From assembly GCA_934746715.1 (NCBI GenBank), contig CAKVFI010000003.1:1-64000 (forward strand): a DNA stretch of 64,000 nt, written 5' to 3'. A program made the position numbers and the translations under genes. The notes beneath the pieces are model-generated. The model was given only the letters and a program-made list of their open reading frames with translations. It was not told the DNA's origin and did no database searches. This document shows positions 36,876-46,776 of this stretch, in pieces. The DNA is from an uncultured Clostridia bacterium. Its GTDB lineage: Bacteria; Bacillota; Clostridia; Christensenellales; UBA1242. The first letter of the stretch is position 1. Each line of letters opens with the position of its first letter.

Positions 36876-38729
36876 ATGGGCAAACGCATTGGTGAAATTG
36901 AAAGAAAATACAAACGACGCAGTGGTCTTGGTCAATTCTTTTTGGGCACATTCATTGGCATTTTGTTGGGTATAGGTGCATTGGTTGGATTGGGCGCGTT
37001 GGCATATTTTAAGGCAACGCCACAATGGATTAACAACACATTTAAAACCAATATTGATTTGGGCAGTGATGAGTTGAACAAAATTACATTAAGTCAAGCA
37101 GTGAACAAGGCTTTGTATATCTCAAACAATTCAGATAAGTACAGTTTGGCGGATTTTGAAAAAGATTTTGGCTATAAACTTCCAAAAACAATTAAAGGCA
37201 TTAATATTGAAAAGTTAAAAACCAAACCGCTTGACAAAATTGGCGATGGTATCAATGAAATTTTGAACGATGTTTCAATTAACGAATTGAATGAGATTTA
37301 CACTCCTTCCGGCGATATGAACGAACTTTTGGATGATACTTTAACTTTGTATGTTAAAACTGGCTTTGTTAACGGGGACAAAGTGTATTCAGATAGCGCA
37401 TGCACGGAAGAAGTTGTGTTTGCAAGCATAGAAAATGGGGCAATCAAGGTTAAAGATATAAGCAAAATGCCAGTTGGTGGCAAAGCAGAGTTCCCTCTTA
37501 AAGAAATTCCACTTTTGCAAGGTTTGCCATTATATATCACACATATTGGCGACAATATGACAATCAAACGCTTGGAAGATAAGTTTGGCATAATATTGCC
37601 AAGCATTATCAAAATGACAGCTGACGAAAAAGCTGAAAAAACAATCAATCAACTTGGCGATGTTATTGACAATATGTATCTTGCTGATTTCCTTGACTAC
37701 CAATACGACGAAACGGCAGATAAAGTTTTTAAAATGGTAGATGGTGTTAAAACCGAAGTTACAGGGGCAGTGGCAACAATTTCCAAAAAGAAAGTTAAAG
37801 AATTGAACACTTTGGAAAACACAATTCAAAACATGAAAGTTTATGAAGTGCTTAATTACACATTTAATGCTGGCAAATATTACGATAACGGCACAGAAGT
37901 TACTGGCATTATGGGCAAAATTGCCGGCTACACAGTTGGCACACTTTCAAATGATATAAAATCAACAACTATTGCAGATATTTTAGATTACACAATTTCT
38001 GGTGGCAATGTAACAGATAAAAATGGCAACCCTGTTAAAGGTGTGCTTAAAGCAATTGCAGATTTGACTGTTGGCAACATGGGCGATCAATTGCAATCAA
38101 GGATTGATAATATGCAAATTGCAGATGTGTTGGATTTCACAATATCTGGTGGCAATGTAACAGACAAAAACGGCAACCCTGTTAAAGGAGTGCTTAAAGC
38201 AATTGCCGACCTTAAAATTAGTGAGTTAAGCACAGGATTGCAAACCAAAATTGATGGTTTAACTTTGGCTGACGTTATGGACTACACAATTTCTGGCAAC
38301 AGCGTAACAGACAAGGACGGCAATCCAATCACTGGCATTATGGCAACAATTGTAAAGAAAAACGCCACAATCAAAAACTTGCCAACAGCAATCAACAGTT
38401 TGGCAATTTATGAAGCGCTTGATTATGTTAAATATGAAAACGCAGGCTCAACCATTTATTATAAGGACAGTAATAACAATGGCACATACGATGCTGGAGA
38501 AGAAATTTCTGGAGTGTTATCTTTGATTGATGTGGAAAAGGGCGTAACAGAATTGAGTGATGAGATTTCAAAAATATTCACAGGTACAAATGCTAAAACA
38601 TTAAGTCAGTTGCAAGCAGCAGGAGTTATTGGCAAAGATGTCGATTTAACCAAAAAAATTGCTGGCACAACAGTTGTGCTTGGCGATTGCACAATTGATG
38701 AATTGCTTAAAAACATTCCAACAGAATAG
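36876..38729 (+). CDS. N-terminally anchored surface protein with 49-residue repeats, 617 aa
   Basis: Basic cytoplasmic N-terminus (GEIERKYKRRSG), one membrane helix (about 20-46, FLGTFIGILLGIGALVGLGALAYF), then an extracytoplasmic region. Its C-terminal half contains tandem ~49-residue units (TIADILDYTISGGNVTDKNG-like, residues about 360-510), two of them almost identical; more divergent units precede them. No LPXTG or SLH signal. A Lys/Arg-rich N-terminus before a single anchor is the same plan as the 3296-aa protein. SD AAAGGGG 6 nt before ATG. Function unknown; likely cell-envelope. Confidence 0.82.
   Translation: MGKRIGEIERKYKRRSGLGQFFLGTFIGILLGIGALVGLGALAYFKATPQWINNTFKTNIDLGSDELNKITLSQAVNKALYISNNSDKYSLADFEKDFGYKLPKTIKGINIEKLKTKPLDKIGDGINEILNDVSINELNEIYTPSGDMNELLDDTLTLYVKTGFVNGDKVYSDSACTEEVVFASIENGAIKVKDISKMPVGGKAEFPLKEIPLLQGLPLYITHIGDNMTIKRLEDKFGIILPSIIKMTADEKAEKTINQLGDVIDNMYLADFLDYQYDETADKVFKMVDGVKTEVTGAVATISKKKVKELNTLENTIQNMKVYEVLNYTFNAGKYYDNGTEVTGIMGKIAGYTVGTLSNDIKSTTIADILDYTISGGNVTDKNGNPVKGVLKAIADLTVGNMGDQLQSRIDNMQIADVLDFTISGGNVTDKNGNPVKGVLKAIADLKISELSTGLQTKIDGLTLADVMDYTISGNSVTDKDGNPITGIMATIVKKNATIKNLPTAINSLAIYEALDYVKYENAGSTIYYKDSNNNGTYDAGEEISGVLSLIDVEKGVTELSDEISKIFTGTNAKTLSQLQAAGVIGKDVDLTKKIAGTTVVLGDCTIDELLKNIPTE
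37985..38345 (+). repeat. 147-bp in-frame repeats in the 617-aa gene
   Basis: The phrase CACAATxTCTGG recurs at 37991, 38138 and 38285, exactly 147 bp apart. The first two units are nearly identical at DNA level; the third is more diverged. Confidence 0.85.
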
Positions 38730-38780
38730 TTTTGATGGCAAACTAAAACAAAAAATTATATCCTTATTATATATAGGCAC

Positions 38781-38815
38781 AAAGCATATGAAATTGAAAC
38801 TCATATGCTTTTTTG
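38781..38815 (+). terminator. Terminator after the 617-aa gene
   Basis: AAAGCATATGA, 9-nt loop, TCATATGCTTTTTT. Confidence 0.88.
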
Positions 38816-38951
38816 TTTAAAACCTTAAATAACCGCTAAAAGAGTGTTTGGTGCGGCGGGAGTGCAAAATCGTCGAATTTGCATTTTTTACAAAGAAAAA
38901 CAAAAAAATCAAAAAAATTTAAAAATTTTGTAATTTTTTTTGCAAAAACCT

Positions 38952-38980
38952 TTGACAATGTTCTTTTAGTGTGCTATTAT
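38952..38980 (+). promoter_or_regulatory. 16S rRNA promoter P1
   Basis: TTGACA (38952-38957), 17 bp with TGTGC extended -10, TATTAT (38975-38980). Confidence 0.82.
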
Positions 38981-39086
38981 AGCAATGCTTTTGAATTAAT
39001 AAAGGCATTTTTTAAGAGCATTTTGAAAGTTTTAAATAATTTTCAAAAAAAATTTAAAAATTTTGTAAAAAGTTTTAAAAAAACTG

Positions 39087-39115
39087 TTGACAAAAGATTT
39101 TAAATGTGGTATCTT
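39087..39115 (+). promoter_or_regulatory. 16S rRNA promoter P2
   Basis: TTGACA (39087-39092), 17 bp, TATCTT (39110-39115), preceded by A/T tracts that could act as an UP element. Confidence 0.8.
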
Positions 39116-39349
39116 AATCTTGCACTTGAAATAAAGGGGCACAGTAATGTGTTCAAATTCAGGAGCCAAACCGATTAGGTTTGTTAGAACAATTTATATC
39201 TTAATAGGTACTATGGTAAGAAATTTGATTTGAACAAAACAAAGTTTCTGCCAATTCCAAGTTTTTTGAACAACGAAAATTAGCCAAGCTTAATGAGCAA
39301 GGTATTTACAAAGATTGTTTGTTTATCGCAAGATAAATTTTCAATACCA

Positions 39350-40920
<1,571 letters not shown>

Positions 40921-41053
40921 AAAGAGCATATCTTTAAAGTCGACTTGATAACTTAAAGTTATCTTGAATAGTGTGAGTGAACATAACACTCGTTAAAAAA
41001 ATATGGGAACAGAAAACGTGATGTACCTTTGAAGTTGAGATATAAATATATAA

Positions 41054-41086
41054 AAGAACGAGATTAACCCTCTCGTTCTTTTTTTT
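41054..41086 (+). terminator. Terminator of the lone 16S unit
   Basis: AAGAACGAGA, 7-nt loop, TCTCGTTCTT plus T run; 10-bp perfect stem. Confidence 0.93.
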
Positions 41087-41215
41087 GTTTTATATTCTAT
41101 TTTGATTATATCTTTATAATTTTGATTGTAAGTGATTTCAAACATTATTTGTTGATAAAGAGAGTTGAAATAGGAAAACTAAATAATTTTATTTAACGCT
41201 TAAAATTAACTTGAT

Positions 41216-41244
41216 TTGACAAATGTGCTTTTGTGTGCTATCAT
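41216..41244 (+). promoter_or_regulatory. Leaderless promoter, 41251 gene
   Basis: TTGACA (41216-41221), 17 bp with TGTGC extended -10, TATCAT (41239-41244), 6 nt, ATG (41251). Confidence 0.83.
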
Positions 41245-41250
41245 TTTGTT

Positions 41251-41982
41251 ATGAGTGAAGAAAATAAACCAATTGAACAAAAAAAATTAACGCCAGAAGA
41301 AATAAAAAAGGCAAAAGATGAAGCTGACCTTAAATACATGATTGAAGGCGTAAAAAAGATGAAAGAATATGAGTTTAGTTTGTTGCCAAAAACAACAAGA
41401 GATTTAATCACTCATTTTGTTAACACATCAATTGAAAACAAATTGACTGATGAAGAAATTTTGGACTGTATTAAATTTATGCCTGCAGAATTTGCAGAAC
41501 AGATTTGTGATAGATTTAAATATAACGAAGAAAATAAAGTGGAAAAGCCCAAAAGCAATTCAAAAGTTGAAGTTAAAGAGCAGGAGTGTGACAAATTAAC
41601 CACCAAACTTTGCAAACTTTATGCTGATGAATTTATAAAAGCTTGTAACAATGCCAAAGATGGCAAATTGAAAATTCCAACTCCACCTGCGTATAAGCAA
41701 TTTTACAAAAGAAATAAAACAAAAAGATTTTTAAGTTATTATGAGCTATTCATGATCCTTAATGGATTGGGACTTTCAGTGGCGCCATTGATGATGAGCA
41801 AGGCAGAGCAACCAGACAATAAATATTATAAGATTGTTAAGGCACTGCATACTGAAAGATTTGACAGTAAGTACAGGAACTCTGAATATAAAGTTTTGTG
41901 TGACATGCATGAAAATTTTGTTAAAGATGCCATTGACATTCAAGCAGAGATAATATCAAAACATAATGAACCAACAGTTTAA
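41251..41982 (+). CDS. Hypothetical charged helical protein, 243 aa
   Basis: Not recognised. Soluble, very rich in Lys and Glu, mainly helical, with a central low-complexity linker (about 92-112, Lys/Glu/Ser) separating an N-terminal helical part from a C-terminal domain (about 120-240). Start placed at ATG 41251: an upstream in-frame ATG at 41233 lies inside the promoter, before the predicted transcription start. No SD; the message is predicted to be leaderless. Own terminator at 41981. Confidence 0.72.
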   Translation: MSEENKPIEQKKLTPEEIKKAKDEADLKYMIEGVKKMKEYEFSLLPKTTRDLITHFVNTSIENKLTDEEILDCIKFMPAEFAEQICDRFKYNEENKVEKPKSNSKVEVKEQECDKLTTKLCKLYADEFIKACNNAKDGKLKIPTPPAYKQFYKRNKTKRFLSYYELFMILNGLGLSVAPLMMSKAEQPDNKYYKIVKALHTERFDSKYRNSEYKVLCDMHENFVKDAIDIQAEIISKHNEPTV

Positions 41983-42005
41983 ATAGGCGTAAAGCCTATT
42001 TTTTT
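41981..42005 (+). terminator. Terminator after the 243-aa gene
   Basis: AAATAGGC, GTAAA loop, GCCTATTTTTTT; overlaps the stop codon. Confidence 0.87.
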
Positions 42006-42070
42006 AACAAAAAAATAAAAATGCTCAAAATTTATTTTCAATAAAATTAGTTTAAAAGCAAAGCAAAACA

Positions 42071-42101
42071 TTGGAGTTAAAATAGATAATTATGTTATAA
42101 T
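42071..42101 (+). promoter_or_regulatory. Leaderless promoter of the papain-like protease gene
   Basis: TATAAT (42096-42101) lies 6 nt before ATG 42108; a weak -35 TTGGAG (42071-42076) is 19 bp upstream. No SD. Confidence 0.6.
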
Positions 42102-42107
42102 AATTTT

Positions 42108-44234
42108 ATGAAAAAATTAAAAATGTTTGTTGCAACATTAGTGATGACGTTTTGCACAGTTTGTGGTTGTGTTTTGTTTTGCTTTTTTCAAAATTCATCA
42201 AGTTATGCTTCAACTTTTTTGTCCACTGCTTCAACTTTGCCTTCAACATACGACAGCAGAAATTTAAATATTGTAACCACAGTTAAAGAACAAGGGGACA
42301 CAAATTTATGTTGGGCTTATTCAAGCATCGCTGTTGCTGAAACATCAATTTTAAAATCGGGCATTGATTCAACTGCAAACAACACAAATTTGTCATTATC
42401 TCCAGTTGCTGTTGGTTACAGCAGATATAAAAGAAATGCTGACCCTTTGAATAATACACCCGGAGAGTATTCAAGCACAAACTATTTAAAAGCTTCAGGC
42501 AATCCAACATATGCGGAAACATTGTTTTCTCAATGGTGTGGGCCGATTAATAGTAATATTAGCGCCAATGCTGATAGTTTTGTAAATTCGGCTTATCGAT
42601 TTGTTGAATCTTCACAAATTTATGATTACAACTTTTCAAAAGAAGAGCAAATAAAGGCAATCAAAAAAGCGATTGTAAAATATGGGGCTGTAACATTTTC
42701 TTATAACAATGTGAGAGAAAAATATTATTACAATCCCAAAAATGAAACGGGCGACAATGTTTATCCGCACGCTTGCACTTTAATAGGTTGGGATGATAAT
42801 ATTTTATCCACAAAATTTGAACCAAATGGGGCAACTCAAAATGGCGGATGGTTGGTTAAAAACAGCTATAAAAGTCTTCCTTATTTTTATTTGTCGTATG
42901 ATACCAGCATCAGTAGCAGCGTTTATGCTTTTGAGTTTAAAAAGAAAGAAGAATATGATTACAACTATTTTTATGACTATGTTTTTGATGATTTTTTAAA
43001 TTACACCAAAAATTGTAGATTTGCAGGCAATGTTTATCAAGCAAAAAAAGGGGATAACAATCATGCAGAATATTTAAAAGCAGTTAATGTTGCTGCGCTT
43101 GGAAAAAATTATAGTTGTGACATAGAAATTTATACTGATTTGATAGACAATTCAGATCCAACATCTGGCAATTTGGCCGCAACAGCAACAGCCAGTTTTG
43201 AAACATCGGGGTATAAAACGATTAATTTAAGCGCCCCAGTAAAATTAACAAAGAACAGCAATTTTGGGGTTGTTGTGCGCTTAAATGGTGACAGTAAAAC
43301 AGTTTTAAGGTTGGCGCATTGCGCAAGTAAGTCTTTTGAAAAAACAAGTTCAGGTTGGCAAAATTTAACCAATTGCACAGCCAGAATAAAAGCTTTTACT
43401 TCATTGGAGGAAGAATCTCAAACAACAATAGATATAGCAGGTGCAGAATTTTCAAATATTCAAGATTTTACTTTCACAGGAGATTACATCAAACCACAAA
43501 TATTGGCAACATTCTCAAACACTCAATTAATTGAATCAAAGGACTATGTTGTGGAATATTACAACAATCAAAGCGTTGGTCAGGCGCAAATTGTTGTAAA
43601 AGGTATAGGGAATTATACTGGCACAAAAGCGATTGAGTTTAATATTACACCAGCAAACATTCAAAATTGCAACATTGAAGTTTTGGGGAGCTTTACATAT
43701 GATGCTCAACCTCAAAAGCCAAAAATAAATGCAAAATATAATGGTTTAATGTTAACAGAAAATTTAGATTATAATTTAGAGTATCAAAACAATATAAATG
43801 CAGGTGGTTCTGCAATTATTAAAATTTTTGGCATTGGCAATTTTGTTAACAACACAAGCGTATATTTTGAGATTAAAAAAGCCGATAAACCATCAACTAA
43901 AATAGAAAAAATTAACATCGACAACACAAAAGCAAATGTCTTGGCTGATGTTGCTTTGCCAGAAGGTTGGGCTTGGGCAGATCCAACAATTAAAATAACC
44001 AAAAACTTAAATTCTGCTTACATTGTTTATGTTGGAGAAGATAAGGATAACTATTTAGAAACCACCAGTTTGATTAGCATTAATCAAGAAGAAAACGAAC
44101 CCTCTAAAAATGAAGAAAAAAACGATGACAAAGCAAAATCTCAAAAACAGGTATATATTATTGTTTTAATTACTGCTTCATTTGCGTTAATTTCCGTTGT
44201 TGTGGTTTTGATTGCTAAAAGGCACAGATATTAA
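42108..44234 (+). CDS. Surface papain-like (C1) cysteine protease with lectin-like and MBG-like modules
   Basis: 708 residues. Signal peptide (about 1-36), then a papain-type catalytic domain with Gln62, Cys68 (EQGDTNLCWAYSS), His221 (PHACTLIGWDD) and Asn252 (WLVKNSYK). A beta-rich lectin-like segment follows (about 300-440, ALGKNYSCDIEIYTD...FGVVVRLN), then two MBG/YDG-like repeats (about 455-525 and 530-590, VEYYNNQSVGQAQIVVKGIGNYTG), a Lys/Glu linker and a C-terminal membrane helix (about 680-702). Catalytic residues intact, so an active exported, membrane-tethered protease is likely. No SD; predicted leaderless. Confidence 0.87.
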   Translation: MKKLKMFVATLVMTFCTVCGCVLFCFFQNSSSYASTFLSTASTLPSTYDSRNLNIVTTVKEQGDTNLCWAYSSIAVAETSILKSGIDSTANNTNLSLSPVAVGYSRYKRNADPLNNTPGEYSSTNYLKASGNPTYAETLFSQWCGPINSNISANADSFVNSAYRFVESSQIYDYNFSKEEQIKAIKKAIVKYGAVTFSYNNVREKYYYNPKNETGDNVYPHACTLIGWDDNILSTKFEPNGATQNGGWLVKNSYKSLPYFYLSYDTSISSSVYAFEFKKKEEYDYNYFYDYVFDDFLNYTKNCRFAGNVYQAKKGDNNHAEYLKAVNVAALGKNYSCDIEIYTDLIDNSDPTSGNLAATATASFETSGYKTINLSAPVKLTKNSNFGVVVRLNGDSKTVLRLAHCASKSFEKTSSGWQNLTNCTARIKAFTSLEEESQTTIDIAGAEFSNIQDFTFTGDYIKPQILATFSNTQLIESKDYVVEYYNNQSVGQAQIVVKGIGNYTGTKAIEFNITPANIQNCNIEVLGSFTYDAQPQKPKINAKYNGLMLTENLDYNLEYQNNINAGGSAIIKIFGIGNFVNNTSVYFEIKKADKPSTKIEKINIDNTKANVLADVALPEGWAWADPTIKITKNLNSAYIVYVGEDKDNYLETTSLISINQEENEPSKNEEKNDDKAKSQKQVYIIVLITASFALISVVVVLIAKRHRY

Positions 44235-44244
44235 AAATCAAATC

Positions 44245-44272
44245 TTGACAAATTTAAAATGTGTGCTATTCT
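44245..44272 (+). promoter_or_regulatory. Leaderless promoter, 44279 gene
   Basis: TTGACA (44245-44250), 16 bp with TGTGC extended -10, TATTCT (44267-44272), 6 nt, ATG (44279). Confidence 0.8.
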
Positions 44273-44278
44273 TGTGGT

Positions 44279-45010
44279 ATGAAGTTAACATGTGAACAAG
44301 TTGAAAAAATGCGTCAGCAAGAAGAAAAAAACGAACTTTTGCCAATATTTAAACAAAAATCTTTATTTGGCAAATTTTCTGAATATGACATATACATGGC
44401 AATGGAATTGTTGTTTTTAAAAACCCGCATAAGAAAGTTTAATTTGATTAAAAGAACAGCGATTGAACTTTCATTTAAAAATAACGAAGTGATTAAATAT
44501 TTGCGCAAAAATGGAGAACTATCTTCAATGCTTGATGATAAAGTTTTGAAGAAGGCAGCAAAAAAAGCAAATGCAGAACCAATGATGTGCTTTTCAAATT
44601 CATTTTTTATGGCTATGTTTATGTCTAGAGCAGGCTATGAAGATGTAAAAGTTGTTGCGGGGCTTGCAACTGTGCCTTGCATTGATGAAAGAGATTGCAC
44701 ATATTTCCGCCACACATTCACGCATGCTGTTTTGCAAATTGGCAAGTATATTTATGATTACAATTACAACATCAAGCTTAAAGCAGAAGAGTATATCAAA
44801 TTTTTTGCTTTTAACACACTGTGTGAAATTTCTGGCGAAGAATGTTTAAAGCAATTTTCGATTATTAAAAAAACTAAAAAAATGGGCAAAAAAGTTGGCA
44901 AATATGGTGACATGATTTACATCACACTTGCCAATAAAGACGCAATGAAACGATTGTTTAATTACAATGTTGGAGAATCAATTGTGATTGACGACCAACT
45001 TTTTGAATAA
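44279..45010 (+). CDS. Putative transglutaminase/papain-fold protein (Cys-His-Asp arrangement)
   Basis: 243 residues, no signal peptide. The N-terminal half is helical. The C-terminal half has MMCFSNSFFMAMFMSRAGY, then FTHAVLQIGKYIYDYNYNIK: a Cys at a helix start, a His opening a strand, and Asp a few residues later, as in transglutaminase-like and other papain-fold enzymes, with VVAGLATVP between them as the core strand. The match is to spacing and pattern only; no family member could be named. Start at ATG 44279, since the in-frame ATG at 44261 lies inside the promoter. No SD, predicted leaderless. Confidence 0.62.
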   Translation: MKLTCEQVEKMRQQEEKNELLPIFKQKSLFGKFSEYDIYMAMELLFLKTRIRKFNLIKRTAIELSFKNNEVIKYLRKNGELSSMLDDKVLKKAAKKANAEPMMCFSNSFFMAMFMSRAGYEDVKVVAGLATVPCIDERDCTYFRHTFTHAVLQIGKYIYDYNYNIKLKAEEYIKFFAFNTLCEISGEECLKQFSIIKKTKKMGKKVGKYGDMIYITLANKDAMKRLFNYNVGESIVIDDQLFE

Positions 45011-45020
45011 AAATCTTTAT

Positions 45021-45052
45021 AAAAAGCACTGCAAAATGGTAGTGCTTTTTTT
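45021..45052. terminator. Bidirectional terminator, 44279 gene / sigE
   Basis: AAAAAGCACT, 10-nt loop, AGTGCTTTTTT; A run on the other side serves the leftward spoIIGA-sigE unit. Confidence 0.88.
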
Positions 45053-45803
45053 ATTTTGTGTTCATCATTTGGTGATGCAATTTGTTTAAAATTTTCTTTT
45101 CCAAGCGAGAGATATAACTTTGAGATATGTTCATTGTGTCGGCAACTTCTTTTTGTGTTTGCTCGTCAAATCCGTTTAAACCATAGCGCATGCACATTAT
45201 GCGCTTTTCGCGGTCGTTTAAAGTGTTTATGCATTGCAACAAATATTTTTTTTCGTTTTCAAGTTCAATGTTTTCATAGGCTGGCTTTGGGTCTGGGATA
45301 GTTTCGCCAAGTGTTAAGTTGTTGCCTTCGTCGTCACCAGCCAAAATGTCGTCCAAGCTCATATCATTTATGCTTTTGTTAACCTTTCTTAAATACATTA
45401 ATATTTCATTTTCAATGCATCTGCTGGCATAGGTTGCAAGTTTAATGTTTTTATCCAACTTGTAACTATCAACTGCTTTAATTAATCCAATTGAACCGAC
45501 AGACACCAAATCTTCCAAACTCAATTTTTTGCTTTCAAACCTTTTTGCAATATACATCACCAATCGCAAATTGTGTTCAATCAATTTTGCTTTGGCGGAC
45601 AAATCGTTGTTTTCTTGAAAATCTTTAACCAAATTTTGTTCTGCGGTGATGTCAAGCGGTTCTGGCAAGCTTTCGGCAGTGAATATGTAATTGACCAAAT
45701 TTTCTGGGCGCAAAAAATCGGTTTTAAAAATCTTTAAATACATACGTTTAAAAAACAGTTTAATTTTTTGCCAAAATTTTGATATTGTTTGCTTTATTTT
45801 CAT
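45051..45803 (-). CDS. sigE: Sporulation sigma factor SigE (pro-sigma E)
   Basis: 250 residues. Early mother-cell sigma factor made as an inactive precursor. The basic, amphipathic pro-segment (about 1-30) precedes NYIFTAESLPEPL, which resembles the SpoIIGA cleavage site. Region 2 (LIEHNLRLVMYIAKRFESKKLSLEDLVSVGSIGLIKAVDSY, then ATYASRCIENEILMYLRK) and region 4 (KEVADTMNISQSYISRLEKKILNKL) are clear. Identity as SigE rather than SigK rests on the pairing with spoIIGA directly upstream (12-nt gap). SD AAAGGAGA. Confidence 0.95.
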   Translation of the reverse strand: MKIKQTISKFWQKIKLFFKRMYLKIFKTDFLRPENLVNYIFTAESLPEPLDITAEQNLVKDFQENNDLSAKAKLIEHNLRLVMYIAKRFESKKLSLEDLVSVGSIGLIKAVDSYKLDKNIKLATYASRCIENEILMYLRKVNKSINDMSLDDILAGDDEGNNLTLGETIPDPKPAYENIELENEKKYLLQCINTLNDREKRIMCMRYGLNGFDEQTQKEVADTMNISQSYISRLEKKILNKLHHQMMNTK

Positions 45804-45815
45804 AACATTCTCCTT

Positions 45816-46628
45816 TTAAAAAAACGCTGGGGAAATCAGTGCTTGATAATTTGTTGAATTGAATTTGTTTGAGGAATTTATTGCAACAATTGGGCTTAAT
45901 ATTTCTTTTGTTTTGCCGTTTAATGTTATCTGCATCTTGCTTAATGTAACAAGTTTTAAGTTTGTTGCTCCTGCAACTGTGTTTAGGTTTAAATTTGTGC
46001 TGTTTGGTGGGTTTAAAACATAATCAATGTACGTTTTGTTTGTAAGTTTAAGGTAACTTGACAAATCTAAAATCATCACAGGTTTACCATCGATTGTGAG
46101 CATGTTGCCAGTGTCCAAAAAGGCATTTATTGATAGAGTTTGCTTTTCGTTTGTCAATTTAACTTTGTAAACAAGGTTGTTTAAATTTATTTTTAATTTG
46201 ATGTGTTTTGCAATTTTTTCAAAGATATAACTAAAAATCAAACTCATCAACATAACCAGCCACAGATTTATGTTGGTTGTTGCAATGCCAAAGCTTGTAA
46301 ACTGCGCATTTGATTGTGTTGCCAAAACAAAACCACACAGTGCAAGAGTAAAGCTAAACAACAACAAAAAGTTTGCAACAAAGTTTTTAAAGTTGGATTT
46401 AAAACAAATCTTAATCATAACGCAAGCACAAGCAATTTTTAGCAGGTTAATAAACACAGAATTTGTTAAACAACTGGCAGAAATTACACTAAAACCTGCA
46501 CCTACAATGCTTGCAATCAGCATTTTGAAAAATGTTGTTTTGCTTTTTGTTGTTATTTGCACCAAACGCAGCAGGCAAAGATTTATAATTGTGTTTTGCA
46601 GTAAAAAATCTTCAATATAAATTTTCAT
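45816..46628 (-). CDS. spoIIGA: Sporulation protease SpoIIGA, processes pro-sigma E
   Basis: 270 residues. N-terminal region with about five membrane helices (MKIYIEDFLLQNTIINL onwards) and a C-terminal aspartic-protease-like domain with the active-site motif AFLDTGN (about 178-184). The membrane part receives the forespore signal; the protease cleaves pro-sigma E. Start placed at ATG 46628: an in-frame upstream start at 46667 lies within the promoter and would add 13 unusual residues. ATG is 6 nt after TATACT, without SD, so the transcript is predicted to be leaderless. First gene of the spoIIGA-sigE operon. Confidence 0.9.
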   Translation of the reverse strand: MKIYIEDFLLQNTIINLCLLRLVQITTKSKTTFFKMLIASIVGAGFSVISASCLTNSVFINLLKIACACVMIKICFKSNFKNFVANFLLLFSFTLALCGFVLATQSNAQFTSFGIATTNINLWLVMLMSLIFSYIFEKIAKHIKLKINLNNLVYKVKLTNEKQTLSINAFLDTGNMLTIDGKPVMILDLSSYLKLTNKTYIDYVLNPPNSTNLNLNTVAGATNLKLVTLSKMQITLNGKTKEILSPIVAINSSNKFNSTNYQALISPAFF

Positions 46629-46634
46629 ATCAAA

Positions 46635-46667
46635 AGTATAAAACGCAAAAACAATTTTACCTTGCAA
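46635..46667 (-). promoter_or_regulatory. spoIIG-type promoter with long spacer
   Basis: Minus strand TTGCAA (46662-46667), 21-bp spacer, TATACT (46635-46640), 6 nt, ATG. An over-long spacer (22 bp) between SigA elements is the known hallmark of the Spo0A-activated Bacillus spoIIG promoter. Confidence 0.65.
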
Positions 46668-46693
46668 GTAAAATAGATTTTGTTAAAAAGAAA

Positions 46694-46700
46694 TGTCGAA
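46694..46700 (+). promoter_or_regulatory. Candidate Spo0A box
   Basis: TGTCGAA exactly matches the 0A-box core and lies about 66 bp upstream of the predicted spoIIGA start, in the spoIIGA-sigG intergenic region. A 7-mer can occur by chance; the position is what supports it. Confidence 0.5.
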
Positions 46701-46733
46701 AGTTGAGTCAATTTGGCAAATTTGATTTTTGCT

Positions 46734-46762
46734 GCATAATTGTTGAAGGGTTAGACACAATA
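46734..46762 (+). promoter_or_regulatory. Candidate forespore (SigF/SigG) promoter of sigG
   Basis: GCATA (46734-46738), 17 bp, CACAATA (46756-46762), close to the SigG-type consensus. No SigA promoter is visible here. Confidence 0.45.
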
Positions 46763-46776
46763 TTTACGAGGTGAAT

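Larger units (their letters stand above)
38816..39349 (+). other. 16S rRNA promoter and leader region
   Basis: About 530 bp, no gene. Two tandem consensus promoters (38952-38980, 39087-39115) and a transcribed leader of about 230 nt with a small AAACC/GGTTT hairpin near 39167-39182. No tRNA in the leader. Confidence 0.7.
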
